A stretch of 38,368 bases of DNA. Source: Flavobacteriaceae bacterium (GTDB lineage: Bacteria > Bacteroidota > Bacteroidia > Flavobacteriales > Flavobacteriaceae). The notes below the pieces were generated by a model. That model was not told the DNA's origin, did not search any database, and saw nothing but the letters and a program-made list of their open reading frames with translations. A program made the position numbers and the translations under genes. The number at the start of each line of letters is the position of its first letter. The first letter of the stretch is position 1. The stretch is from NCBI GenBank assembly GCA_013043005.1, contig JABDOZ010000010.1:1-38368 (forward strand). The letters are read 5' to 3'. Positions 1 through 8,635 of this stretch are shown piece by piece.

Positions 1-2579
1 AAACCAATGAATTTATTGGTGTTAGTGTTGAAGAATTAAAAAAACTGCCCTTTTCAAATCTTAAAAAGTTCAAGGATAAATTAGTAATACAGCAACAGGT
101 AACCATCAGGAACAAACGTGATTTCAATGCGCATAGACTATTACGTGCTATCGATAAGAACACCTTATTGAGCAAGCTTGATACAAGTGAACAATGCAGG
201 CTAACCGATACCATGTTAAGCAAGAGAGAATTACTTGAAGCCTTTTCAGAATTTCCACACATCATTACTAATACTGAAAAATTATTGCAATCGTGCTTGA
301 TTCATTTTGATTTTGGAAATAGTAGAATTTCTCAAAATCAGCGTGTGTATTTAAACTCAAAAGAGGAAGATTATGAGTTACTGGTAAAACTTTGTGAAGA
401 AGGGCTTCCAAAACGCTATAGTAAGGTGACTGATACTGTAAAAAAACGCTTAAAAACAGAACTAAAGACCATTAAGGAAATGGATTTTGTATCCTATTTC
501 CTGATCAATCATGATATTGTGTCGTATTCAAAACGAAAGGGATACATTCATGTAGGCAGAGGTAGTGGAGCAAACAGCATTGTAGCCTATATCATTGGTA
601 TAACTGATGTGGATCCTATAGAACTGGATCTGTATTTTGAACGATTTATCAACCCTTACAGGTCATCACCTCCAGATTTTGATATTGATTTCTCCTGGAA
701 AGAGCGTGATGATGTTACAAACTATATTTTTGAACGCTTTGAACACGTTGCGCTACTTGCTACTTATAACACCTTTAAAAAGCGAGCGGTTGTCAGGGAG
801 TTGGGAAAAGTATTTGGGATGCCAAAAGAAGAGATCGATAAACTAAGCAGTGGACGATATAATCCTAATGACTTAGATGATATCGCTAAACTGGTCTTGA
901 AGTATGGTGAGCTGATCAAAGGGTTTCCTAATCATTTAAGTGTCCATTCCTGTGGTGTCTTGATCTTGGAGAAACCCATACATTATTACTCAGCAACCGA
1001 TCTGCCACCTAAAGGTTTTCCTACGGTTCAGTTTGATATGATAATTGCCGAAGATGCGGGTATTTTTAAGTTTGATATTCTGGGACAGCGTGGATTGGCA
1101 AAAATTAAAGACGCTATTGAAATTGTTAGACAAAACAGACCCGAATTACCACCTATAGATATTACAAGAGTAGAGCAATTTAAAAATGATAAGAACATCA
1201 ATAACCTGTTAAAAAAAGGGAAGGCTATTGGCGCTTATTATGTAGAATCGCCTGCAATGCGTGGTTTGATGACCAAATTGCAAACACAGGATTATTTGGG
1301 CTTGGTAGCTGCGAGTTCAATAATAAGACCAGGTGTTTCAAGTTCCGGAATGAAGAACGCTTTTATTATAAGACAACGCAACCCGGAAAAACGAAAGGAA
1401 GCAAACCCGATCCTGAACAAGATCATGCCAGAAACCTATGGTATCATGGTCTATCAGGAAGATGTATTAAAAGTAGCCAATCAGTTTGCAGGGTTGAATT
1501 TAGGAGAAGCCGATGTATTAAGACGTGGTATGAGTGGGAAATTCCGATCCAGATCTGAGTTTAAGGCAGTAGAGGAGAAGTTCATCAATAATTGCAGAGA
1601 CAGAGGCTATCCTGAAGAACTCATTTTTGAGGTTTGGAACCAGATAAAAAGTTTTGCGGGTTATGCTTTTGCAAAAGGACATTCTGCTTCCTATGCAGTA
1701 GAAAGCTATCAAAGTTTATATTTAAAATGCTATTTTCCTTTGGAGTTCATGGTGGCTGTACTCAATAATGGTGGTGGCTTTTACAGTGTAGCCCATTATA
1801 TTCATGAGACCAAAATGTGTGGAGGCAGCATACATGCACCTTGTATTAATACGAGTGATCATCCTAATATAATAATAGGAGAGGACATCTATTTAGGTTT
1901 TGGATATTTGAGGAGTTTAGAACGATTGGTCATAAAAAGGATACTATCAGAAAGGCAGCTCTTTGGTCCATTCAAGTCACTGGATGATTTCATTGACAGA
2001 GTGGCTATAAGTATTGAGCAATTAACCATTTTAATAAGGATTGGTGCTTTTAGATTTACCGATCTGCCAAAATGTGAATTACTGTGGCAGGCCATTTTTA
2101 AACTGAATGCGCACCAGGCCAAGACAACACAATCTAAATTATTTAAGATACAGCACAAAAAATTCAATATTCCTAAGCTCAATTCCAATTGGCTCGAAGA
2201 TGCCTATGATGAGATGGAATTACTGGGCTTTCCGCTATGTAATTATTTTGATCTGGTTGCAGAACCCATCAAAAGCAATATGGGAGCCAAGGATTTGGTT
2301 AACAATATCAATAAACCTGTGTTGATGTATGGTATTATGGTTCATACGCGATTTCATAAATCATCACAAGGTAAGCTGATGCGTTTTACCTGTTTTACAG
2401 ATCTGGATGGTGAGTATTTTGATACGGTTCATTTTACCAAGGTTGTGGAGAGATATCCAATTCATGGAACTGGTGTTTATGCTTGTTATGGTAAAGTGAC
2501 AGAAGAGTTTGATTTTTTTTCATTAGATATTATCTGGTCCAAAAAATTAAACTTAAAACCCGATCCAAGAGCAGCTTAA
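1..2579 (+). CDS. dnaE: DNA polymerase III alpha subunit, short second-type DnaE (5' end outside window)
   Basis: C-family replicative or repair polymerase. The reading frame is open from the left edge (codons from base 3), so the TTG at 168 is not the start; 858 residues are visible and the N-terminal PHP region lies mostly outside. Catalytic aspartates are visible in PDFDID (codons around 675-690) and in KFDILG (Asp codon 1074-1076). Other family landmarks are GRGSGANS, HLSVHSCG, MVYQEDV and FAKGHSASYA. The C-terminal third carries the helix-hairpin-helix region and an OB-fold-like end (residues after about 780 of the fragment). The protein stops soon after the OB fold and lacks the long tail of the roughly 1,400-residue replicative DnaE, so I read it as the shorter copy of about 1,000 residues seen in flavobacteria. 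These copies often sit beside a Y-family polymerase in damage-inducible units, but the upstream neighbour cannot be seen. The family call is very sure; a mutagenic role is inference. Confidence 0.95.
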   Translation, partial: TNEFIGVSVEELKKLPFSNLKKFKDKLVIQQQVTIRNKRDFNAHRLLRAIDKNTLLSKLDTSEQCRLTDTMLSKRELLEAFSEFPHIITNTEKLLQSCLIHFDFGNSRISQNQRVYLNSKEEDYELLVKLCEEGLPKRYSKVTDTVKKRLKTELKTIKEMDFVSYFLINHDIVSYSKRKGYIHVGRGSGANSIVAYIIGITDVDPIELDLYFERFINPYRSSPPDFDIDFSWKERDDVTNYIFERFEHVALLATYNTFKKRAVVRELGKVFGMPKEEIDKLSSGRYNPNDLDDIAKLVLKYGELIKGFPNHLSVHSCGVLILEKPIHYYSATDLPPKGFPTVQFDMIIAEDAGIFKFDILGQRGLAKIKDAIEIVRQNRPELPPIDITRVEQFKNDKNINNLLKKGKAIGAYYVESPAMRGLMTKLQTQDYLGLVAASSIIRPGVSSSGMKNAFIIRQRNPEKRKEANPILNKIMPETYGIMVYQEDVLKVANQFAGLNLGEADVLRRGMSGKFRSRSEFKAVEEKFINNCRDRGYPEELIFEVWNQIKSFAGYAFAKGHSASYAVESYQSLYLKCYFPLEFMVAVLNNGGGFYSVAHYIHETKMCGGSIHAPCINTSDHPNIIIGEDIYLGFGYLRSLERLVIKRILSERQLFGPFKSLDDFIDRVAISIEQLTILIRIGAFRFTDLPKCELLWQAIFKLNAHQAKTTQSKLFKIQHKKFNIPKLNSNWLEDAYDEMELLGFPLCNYFDLVAEPIKSNMGAKDLVNNINKPVLMYGIMVHTRFHKSSQGKLMRFTCFTDLDGEYFDTVHFTKVVERYPIHGTGVYACYGKVTEEFDFFSLDIIWSKKLNLKPDPRAA

Positions 2580-2662
2580 ACTAAATAAAATAAAAAACCC
2601 CCATTGATTTGCACCAATAAGGATTTTAATTTGGTTGGTTAGTAGGTTTTTATTTAGGTAAA

Positions 2663-3430
2663 TTAATCACCACTCATTTCCTTATTATAGACCCATATTT
2701 CATCCCAGGTATTTGTAAATGCACGTTCCGCGTTATCTGCAAAGGCATCCCATTTATCTTCACCATATACTTCATTGAATGTTTTTCTGAATAAAGGGTC
2801 ATCATCCAATTCACCCCAGTTTTTCAGGAAACCTACTGTGGCGATATGTCGTCCAAGATCTCCTTGCCTGAATTCGTTATAGTAAATACCCCAAGGATTA
2901 ACGCCATCCATCTTTTTTACCACTTCACTAACCATAGTAAAGTGCGGTTTTACAGAAGAACCATTGTCACCATCAACTTCAAAATATCTAAAATATAAAA
3001 TAGGGTATTTTGAATTGTCACCATCTAGCATTGACGTGTTGTTAAGCTTATCATCCGCCTTCCAATATTCAACCGTGTGCATTTTTTTAATGTATGGCAT
3101 AACGTTATCTCTCCAGTCGGCATCATGACCACCTTCACTGGGCCTGGAATCATTATGTTTATGCATCATGGGTCCCATTTCCCATATTATATTACCCGCA
3201 TTAGGACCTGTTGTAATGTTGTAAACTGTTGCTTTATAAGGTCCTTCCTTATGGTAAGTTGCATTGTGTTTTCTCATATTTTCACCAAGAACCTTGAGTT
3301 TGGTGTAATCCGGTGTTAACATAATGTCTTCCCACATTTCGTAAGACTTGTCTTCTTGGGCATTAACAGTCATCATAGTTCCGCAAACAATGAAAACCAT
3401 GACGATTAATGAAATTGATTTTTTGATCAT
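2663..3430 (-). CDS. Secreted protein of unknown function, 255 aa
   Basis: A Sec signal peptide is clear: KK after Met, a hydrophobic stretch at residues 5-20 and a likely cut at VNA|QE (after residue 24). The mature part of about 230 residues is rich in Trp, Tyr, Asp and His and has no membrane segment. It contains an MMHKHND stretch and two similar-looking halves with HTVEYWKAD and IWVYNKEM type strands, which suggested to me a ferredoxin-like (dimeric alpha/beta barrel) fold of the NIPSNAP or stress-barrel kind. That is only a guess from pattern. It is a single gene, convergent with dnaE (83 nt gap) and with a 306-nt upstream region. The start at 3430 is supported because it places the signal peptide at the very N-terminus. 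I do not recognise a named family. Confidence 0.8.
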   Translation of the reverse strand: MIKKSISLIVMVFIVCGTMMTVNAQEDKSYEMWEDIMLTPDYTKLKVLGENMRKHNATYHKEGPYKATVYNITTGPNAGNIIWEMGPMMHKHNDSRPSEGGHDADWRDNVMPYIKKMHTVEYWKADDKLNNTSMLDGDNSKYPILYFRYFEVDGDNGSSVKPHFTMVSEVVKKMDGVNPWGIYYNEFRQGDLGRHIATVGFLKNWGELDDDPLFRKTFNEVYGEDKWDAFADNAERAFTNTWDEIWVYNKEMSGD

Positions 3431-3736
3431 AATTTAAAATTTGTTGGTTAGTAATAATACCATACAACCATTGTATAGTAAATGCTTTAAAATTTTCGGG
3501 GGACTTGACACCTATAATAAATGAGCGCTATTGAAATGATCATTTAAGATAAATTATCAGTTTTGTAGGTGTTTAAATATATAAATTTTTTTTGAATATG
3601 TATGAATATTCTTTAATAGGGTCCTAAAGTATTATTACAAAATTAGTATCACAACTACTACAGTATTAAGATTTCAATTTGGAATAATTCATTAAATTAT
3701 GATATTTAACCAATCAAGTAGAATAAAATAAAATTT
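3431..3736. other. Intergenic region between divergent genes, with a small palindrome
   Basis: A 306-nt AT-rich stretch between the divergently transcribed secreted-protein and VanZ-like genes. The only structure I see is the inverted repeat ATACAA-CCA-TTGTAT at 3462-3476, which would fall in the 5' untranslated region or promoter of the minus-strand gene about 32 nt before its start. It could be an operator, but one copy in an AT-rich region is weak evidence. No exact TAnnTTTG promoter box stands out, and I found no small gene. Confidence 0.4.
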
Positions 3737-4303
3737 ATGGCTTCATTTACTTCAATACGAGAAAAACGTCTTTGGCTCTGGTCATTGGCAATAACGATTA
3801 CCATTTATTCTACACTTTTTTTCGGGCAACCGCTGGCAACCTTATTTGAAGACCAAAATGTACGTGCGGTCATCTTTGTGCTCGTCATGGTTTTGATTGG
3901 TACTGCCATAATGTTGTATTCCATAAAGACTCAACCGAGTAATACAGAAATTGCTGTAATACTGGGAGTCGTCGCTGTTTATATTATGTTTATACTAAGA
4001 TTGGGAATGCCGGAACGCAGCCATTTAATGGAATATAGTGTACTTGCAATTTTAATTCATAATGCAATTGTTGAACGCTTAAAAGGAGGTAGGCAGATAC
4101 ACTTTCCAACAGCATTTGCATTCCTTATGGCATTTTTAATTGGTGTGATTGATGAATGTATCCAATTATTTATTCCAGATAGGGTTTTTGACCCTGAAGA
4201 TATTATTTTCAATGCTTTGGCTGTAGCGATGGCAATTGGATCTAATGTACTTTTTAGCTGGGCAAGAAAGCGATTTAAAAAAAGAAAAAAAAATTATGAA
4301 TAG
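3737..4303 (+). CDS. VanZ-like family membrane protein
   Basis: 188-residue protein with about four or five hydrophobic segments (roughly residues 14-30, 42-60, 70-88, 94-108 and 125-170) and a very basic tail. The end carries the VanZ-type signature: RSHLMEYSVLA followed by IDECIQLFIPDR and then DPEDIIFNALA, which is the conserved acidic/Gln/Arg plus Asp-Asn pattern of PF04892. VanZ itself gives low-level teicoplanin resistance, but most family members are uncharacterised inner-membrane proteins and a resistance role should not be assumed. It is a monocistronic gene facing the T9SS protein. The ATG at 3737 puts a short cytoplasmic N-terminus ahead of the first membrane segment, as expected. 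Confidence 0.8.
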   Translation: MASFTSIREKRLWLWSLAITITIYSTLFFGQPLATLFEDQNVRAVIFVLVMVLIGTAIMLYSIKTQPSNTEIAVILGVVAVYIMFILRLGMPERSHLMEYSVLAILIHNAIVERLKGGRQIHFPTAFAFLMAFLIGVIDECIQLFIPDRVFDPEDIIFNALAVAMAIGSNVLFSWARKRFKKRKKNYE

Positions 4304-4445
4304 AAAAACTATATGAAGAATTTACTCAAGGAAAGATTTTAGACTAATTGAAAATTTTTACTCCTTTTGTCAATTATAGAATTAAATAGTCCTAAAAAAC
4401 CTATTGAATTCGATTAGATTTTTCCTTACAATAACGTTCTGCTAA

Positions 4446-6164
4446 TTACTTTTTCAATACTTTTAAATATTTAGTTAATCCTTTTGTGTTGGTAATTTTT
4501 AAAAAATACAGACCGCTTTTTCCATTAAAATTCAATTCAAATCGATTCGATTTTCTTATAATATCAGTTGGAATAATTTGACCCAACTGGTTAATCAAAC
4601 TTATTGAATAATGAGCAACATTACCCTTTAACTCTAAAACTAAAGGACCACTGGTTGGATTTGGATAAATTTTAAAATTGTTACCAGGATTATTTTCATT
4701 AATTCCAAGATTATCAGCACTCATTTTGTGTATAAAAATATCACCATTACCAAGAGGTGATAAGTTATATGTATTTGCTCCAGGATCGAAATCGACTTCT
4801 CCTCCTTCAAAACCACCTGTAGTAAAGATATTATCAGAAGTATCTAATGCAGAAGACCAAGAACTAACATAAACTTCTTCATCAGCACCTCCAAAATGTT
4901 TTGCCCAAACAAAAGTTCCCTCAGGGTTTAGCTTTACTATAAAAACATCTGAACTTCCTTGCGAGGTTAAATAATAATTACCAATACTTGGATCAAAATC
5001 ACTGGTTCCCCAAAACCACCCGGTTACAATTACGTTGCCTGAAGAGTCTAGTTTTATAGAATTTCCAGGTTCCTCTCCAGCTGGGCCTCCCATTGCTCTG
5101 GCCCATACAAAATTACCTGACATATCCAGTTTTTCAACGAAACAGTCTTGCCCTCCAGCAGAAGAAAGATTAAATGAACCAGTTCCCGGGTCAAAGTCAG
5201 GATTTCCAGAAAATTCACCAGTAATATAAATGTGGTTATTAGAATTATCTAAAGCAATTTCATGTCCTCGATCGGCTCCTGTATCACCTATTTTTTTAGC
5301 CCAAACAAAGCTGCCGGATGAAGCGAGTTTTAAAATATAAATATCTCTAGATCCAGATGATGCCAAATTAAATATTGCTGAATCGGGATTAAAATCTACA
5401 GTTCCCCGAAATGCGCCAGTTACATAGAGATAATCTCCAGAAGTATCTACTTTTATATCAACTCCTTCATCTCCGCTGTAACTTCCAATTCGTTTCGCCC
5501 AAACCAGATTTCCTATTGAATTGAGCTTAGCAATATATATATCATTACTTCCTGCAGAAGTAAGATTATGAATTCCCGTACTAGGATCAAAATCTACTGT
5601 TCCAGTAAAATCACCAGTAATATATACATTACCTTGAGAATCTAAATCTAGTGAATGTCCAGTTATATAATTGCCGGTTCCACCAAATTGTTTAGCCCAC
5701 AAAAAATTACCCGAATTATCCAGTTTTACAACAAAAGAGTCACTTGCCCCTATAGCTGTAAGATTATTGACACCTAATCCAGGGTTGAAATCAACATTTC
5801 CTCGAAAATTACCTGTAATGTAAAGGTTTTCGTTTTTATCACGGTCGATAAAAATCGCGTATTCATAATCTAAGCCTCCTATTTGTTTAGCCCACAGTAA
5901 GTTTCCTGATGAATCCATTTTTGAAATAAAAATGTCTGAATTTCCAACGGAAGTTAAATTGAATGAGTTCTCACTAGGATCAAAATCAGTAGTACCACTG
6001 AATAATCCTGTAGTATAAATATTTCCTGTTGCATCTGTAATAATGGAATAGCCTAATCCATAATCGGTACCTCCCATTTGTTTAGCCCACTCGAATTTAA
6101 CATCCTGGGCATTAGTTACCATAAATACTAATATGGTAATTAGTAGAGTAATTATTTTTTTCAT
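4446..6164 (-). CDS. Secreted seven-repeat SBBP beta-propeller protein with T9SS sorting domain
   Basis: 572 residues. The signal peptide is at 1-19 (cut before QDVK). Seven consecutive repeats of 65-67 residues follow, at about 24-89, 90-154, 155-220, 221-286, 287-352, 353-418 and 419-485. Each runs WAKxxGG, D-x-GN-x-Y-x-TG-x-F, DFDP, NL(T/S)S-x-G and DIFI-x-KL. This is the SBBP (seven-bladed beta-propeller) repeat pattern, and seven copies would close one propeller. The DFDP/DFNP loop in every blade could bind calcium, which is inference. Residues from about 496 form a Por secretion-system C-terminal sorting domain (NFKIYPNPTSG, then GLYFLKI and a KYLKVLKK end), so the protein is probably exported by T9SS and displayed or released. 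The target is unknown. A small membrane-protein gene lies 50 nt upstream on the same strand. Confidence 0.92.
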   Translation of the reverse strand: MKKIITLLITILVFMVTNAQDVKFEWAKQMGGTDYGLGYSIITDATGNIYTTGLFSGTTDFDPSENSFNLTSVGNSDIFISKMDSSGNLLWAKQIGGLDYEYAIFIDRDKNENLYITGNFRGNVDFNPGLGVNNLTAIGASDSFVVKLDNSGNFLWAKQFGGTGNYITGHSLDLDSQGNVYITGDFTGTVDFDPSTGIHNLTSAGSNDIYIAKLNSIGNLVWAKRIGSYSGDEGVDIKVDTSGDYLYVTGAFRGTVDFNPDSAIFNLASSGSRDIYILKLASSGSFVWAKKIGDTGADRGHEIALDNSNNHIYITGEFSGNPDFDPGTGSFNLSSAGGQDCFVEKLDMSGNFVWARAMGGPAGEEPGNSIKLDSSGNVIVTGWFWGTSDFDPSIGNYYLTSQGSSDVFIVKLNPEGTFVWAKHFGGADEEVYVSSWSSALDTSDNIFTTGGFEGGEVDFDPGANTYNLSPLGNGDIFIHKMSADNLGINENNPGNNFKIYPNPTSGPLVLELKGNVAHYSISLINQLGQIIPTDIIRKSNRFELNFNGKSGLYFLKITNTKGLTKYLKVLKK

Positions 6165-6214
6165 TTTAATTGATTTTATGTTGTAATAGTATTTTTTATT
6201 TCTATTTCAAAAGT

Positions 6215-6691
6215 TTATAAGTCTATTGTTACCACAGCAGATAAAACTTGTGATTTCTTCGTATTTAGATTTCCAAATGATAAAGATTCACGTTTTATAG
6301 AAAGTGATGCTTTTCTTTTGTTTTTTCCGGCTGAAATAAAAAATGGAATACTAGCAACAGCAGTGGCTCCCCCTAAAATAGCTATCATTCCGCCACCTCC
6401 TCCCTCAAATACATATCCCAATCCTTCCCAGCCGGTTGATTTAGACAACTTTTTATTGCTGTTATCCACAGTAACAAGACCTTTAACTGTAAGCGCCGCA
6501 CCAGCACCAAGCAAAATCCAGGCAGTAGTTTTTTGTCTTTTATGTTTTAAACTGTAGAAGTCATATTGTGTTTGTGTGAAATATTTATTCTTTTCCTGTG
6601 GAGGATCATCAGTTGAATTTTCAATAACTGGTCCATATGTATATTGGAAAGTCAAGATAAATATCAAAAATAAGTTGAAAGAGAATTTCAT
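6215..6691 (-). CDS. Small exported or membrane protein of unknown function
   Basis: 158 residues. The N-terminus is a signal sequence or signal anchor (about residues 4-20). After a polar stretch there are two hydrophobic, Gly/Ala-rich segments at about 57-72 and 95-122, the second containing a run of five glycines, followed by a basic region and a beta-rich tail ending VVTIDL. Small proteins of this shape sit in many flavobacterial genomes without assigned function. It lies 50 nt upstream of the T9SS propeller gene on the same strand and may be co-transcribed with it, but no shared promoter can be proved. Confidence 0.65.
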   Translation of the reverse strand: MKFSFNLFLIFILTFQYTYGPVIENSTDDPPQEKNKYFTQTQYDFYSLKHKRQKTTAWILLGAGAALTVKGLVTVDNSNKKLSKSTGWEGLGYVFEGGGGGMIAILGGATAVASIPFFISAGKNKRKASLSIKRESLSFGNLNTKKSQVLSAVVTIDL

Positions 6692-7189
6692 AACTAATTG
6701 CTTTTAATTTTAGTCAGAAATCTATATTTGGAATAACACTTTAAATTACAAATTCAATAGCCACCAACCAATGATAATGGTCATGCTGTGAATTTCTATA
6801 TAAATGTATTTATGAAAAGTGAATAAGCGTTTTAAATTAATGCAAATACTAAAAAGTATTTTTATTAAAAATCACAAAATAAACCTTGAAATATTCGAAC
6901 AAGAAAAACTGATATAAAATTTATGGGCTTATTAAATTACTAGCAAAAGAAGTCCAGATCACAAATAGTTGATTAACTTTTAAATTTTATTTTTTTGAAT
7001 TTTAACATATTTTTAACTATATTCGGAACAATAACTAGCCAACTAAATCAACTGTTTTTGTTTCTACTATATAGATCTTATTTCGGTATTTTCAGCCAGT
7101 TATTAAATTATTATTTGGAGTTAGATCAGATTTCACCTGAACAAAGTTGGGGTGATACAGTATTCTATTATTAAATCAACTAAATAAAT
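6692..7189. other. 498-nt AT-rich intergenic region, no gene supported
   Basis: Lies between two divergent genes of unknown function. I see a short AT hairpin (AAATACT / AGTATTT, 6844-6861) and a TATATTTG box on the plus strand at 6722-6729 that faces no nearby gene. A stop-free stretch of about 60 codons ends just before 7190 but has no good start codon. No RNA gene or repeat was recognised. Confidence 0.5.
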
Positions 7190-7780
7190 ATGGCTATTTT
7201 AATTTCTTCTTTGCCAGATGGCATTCAAATTTTAGAGAATAGTAAATCAGAATTGGTATTGGAATATATTGAATATATGATCTTATATTTTGGCTTATCT
7301 CTAGCCATGATTATGATGATGTTAATACCTGTGGTTTTGTTTTTTTCAATGGTTGGGAATTATATATCCATGAGCGATTATTACAAAAAGCTGAATAGAG
7401 GCATTAACTTTCTAGAAAATAATAAAAAATCAAAATATTTGGAGTCTTTAAGAGATAAATATGTTAAATCATATTCCAATTTTTTTAAATATTTTAGTGC
7501 TATTGCTATCTGGAATATTTTCTCCCTACTATATATTATTGTAGGTTTTGATAGTTTTATTGCTGGTTTAAAGGAATATTTCTACTTTCCTTTTTACGTA
7601 TTTCAGACTTTGAATAAAGAAGAAATTTTCGATACAATCTATGTATTTAATTCAGAAGGCCTAATTATGTCAGCAATAATAATTCTAACTTTCTCTTTTT
7701 ATCACATAGGAAAATATGTAGGGCTTTATATTGCTAAAAATAAAATTAAAGAGAGAAATCTAAATTTAGTAATTAGTTAA
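7190..7780 (+). CDS. Uncharacterised integral membrane protein, 196 aa
   Basis: Three long hydrophobic helices are visible: about residues 26-55 (very Met/Leu-rich), 100-122 and 158-182. A highly charged cytoplasmic-type loop rich in Lys, Tyr and Asn lies between the first two. There is no recognisable catalytic motif and no signal peptide cut. The gene stands alone, with 498 nt upstream, and converges on a small membrane-protein gene at 7834. Base composition and codon use look like the neighbouring accessory genes. I do not recognise the family. Confidence 0.65.
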   Translation: MAILISSLPDGIQILENSKSELVLEYIEYMILYFGLSLAMIMMMLIPVVLFFSMVGNYISMSDYYKKLNRGINFLENNKKSKYLESLRDKYVKSYSNFFKYFSAIAIWNIFSLLYIIVGFDSFIAGLKEYFYFPFYVFQTLNKEEIFDTIYVFNSEGLIMSAIIILTFSFYHIGKYVGLYIAKNKIKERNLNLVIS

Positions 7781-7833
7781 AAACAAGTTTGTTTCAATCT
7801 ATTTATATTATTTCTTAATTATTTCTAGACTAT

Positions 7834-8037
7834 TTAACTCTTTTTCTTAGTAAGATCTATTAATGGAAATACAATACCAAAAATAATGGCAAGCCTAAAA
7901 GATGTTTCCCAATCTACTTTTTGAACATCATTAAAAATCAAACTCCATAAATATGTTACAACCACAGTTACAATTAAAGTGACAGAAAAAAAAGTAAGAA
8001 ATCCGATTAAAAATTTTTTGAACCAATGATTTTTCAC
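7834..8037 (-). CDS. Small two-helix membrane protein, 67 aa (GTG start)
   Basis: Hydrophobic helices at about residues 8-33 and 46-60, a basic N-terminus (KNHWFKKF) and a basic C-terminus (DLTKKKS), which suggests both ends face the cytoplasm. The start codon is GTG at 8037; it overlaps the TGA of a tiny upstream reading frame (8034-8102) in a GTGA arrangement. Function unknown. The clear segment of mixed hydrophobic and charged sequence (VDWETSFRLAIIFGIVFPL) looks like a genuine small protein. Confidence 0.6.
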   Translation of the reverse strand: MKNHWFKKFLIGFLTFFSVTLIVTVVVTYLWSLIFNDVQKVDWETSFRLAIIFGIVFPLIDLTKKKS

Positions 8038-8102
8038 TCTATAAAAAAATTAATGATTAAAGAATGAAATGTAATTAAAATGGCACATATTACCATTAAC
8101 AT
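8034..8102 (-). CDS. Possible 22-residue hydrophobic leader peptide
   Basis: ATG at 8102 opens a frame encoding a peptide with an almost wholly hydrophobic core (starts MLMVICA, ends FFIE) and a TGA at 8036-8034. That stop overlaps the GTG start of the 67-aa membrane protein, which is the geometry used for translational coupling. A peptide this short in AT-rich DNA can easily arise by chance, so this is a weak call. Conservation in relatives would decide it. Confidence 0.25.
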   Translation of the reverse strand: MLMVICAILITFHSLIINFFIE

Positions 8103-8146
8103 TAAAAAAATATGTTTTTCAACATGCTAAGAAGAAATAATAAGAA

Positions 8147-8374
8147 CTAGGCAACTCGTTCCATTTTTTTAATGATGTACTGTTTCAATTTAGCTAAGTC
8201 AATCATCATTAACATCAGACTTACCTGATGTATGTCCTGAAATGATTCCTTTTTAGCAGTTTCGTCCAGTTTTTTGAATGTCTCTAATTGCTCAGGTAAA
8301 AGTTGTGATTGGTCTTTTCTTACCTCTTCTATAGCTTTTAATATAAAGTCTTTTTTAACCTTAAAATCATTCAT
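8147..8374 (-). CDS. Small hydrophilic helical protein, 75 aa
   Basis: I chose the ATG at 8374 over the one at 8410. It gives a coherent soluble helical protein starting MNDFKVKK and is directly preceded by TTTAGGT, whereas the 12 extra residues (ILIARFLLYLG) look like untranslated sequence read through. The protein is charged, with helices about 7-18, 24-37 and 45-70, and a Met/Leu-rich segment near residue 50. No family recognised. It is separated by about 45 nt from the possible leader peptide and could share a transcript with the 67-aa membrane protein downstream. Confidence 0.55.
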   Translation of the reverse strand: MNDFKVKKDFILKAIEEVRKDQSQLLPEQLETFKKLDETAKKESFQDIHQVSLMLMMIDLAKLKQYIIKKMERVA

Positions 8375-8589
8375 ACCTAAATATAACAAAAATCTAGCTA
8401 TTAAAATCATTGATTTAGTTAGAAATATTAACAGTTAATTCACGAGATTCCGCTTATAAGATGAAGCTGTTTTTCTTTTTTTATTTGGAGACAAATTTTT
8501 TAATTGAGCATTAAAACCCCCCAATATTTATCTAGCTTCTTTCATTACTATTAGTGACAATTATCATATTAAATCATGGTTGTTTCAGG

Positions 8590-8597
8590 TACCTTTG
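8590..8597 (+). promoter_or_regulatory. Candidate -7 box (TACCTTTG) of the cDPGS-like gene
   Basis: TACCTTTG matches the Bacteroidota -7 consensus TAnnTTTG and would start the transcript about 30 nt before the ATG at 8636. I see no convincing TTTG box 17-23 nt further upstream, so the match is partial. Confidence 0.4.
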
Positions 8598-8635
8598 AAG
8601 TTTAAATTTTATAACTAAAAAATAAACTAAATATT

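Noticed and set aside
168-170. TTG as start of the DnaE gene
   Set aside because: The frame is open upstream to base 3 and encodes family-typical sequence just before it (NAHRLLRAIDKN), so the gene is cut by the window edge.
6722-6729. TATATTTG promoter box on the plus strand
   Set aside because: The nearest plus-strand gene is over 450 nt away and no -33 partner is seen.
6995-7172. Stop-free stretch ending in an ISPEQSWGD-like sequence before the 196-aa membrane protein
   Set aside because: No ATG or GTG, no recognisable family and AT-rich composition; likely chance, although a decayed gene cannot be excluded.
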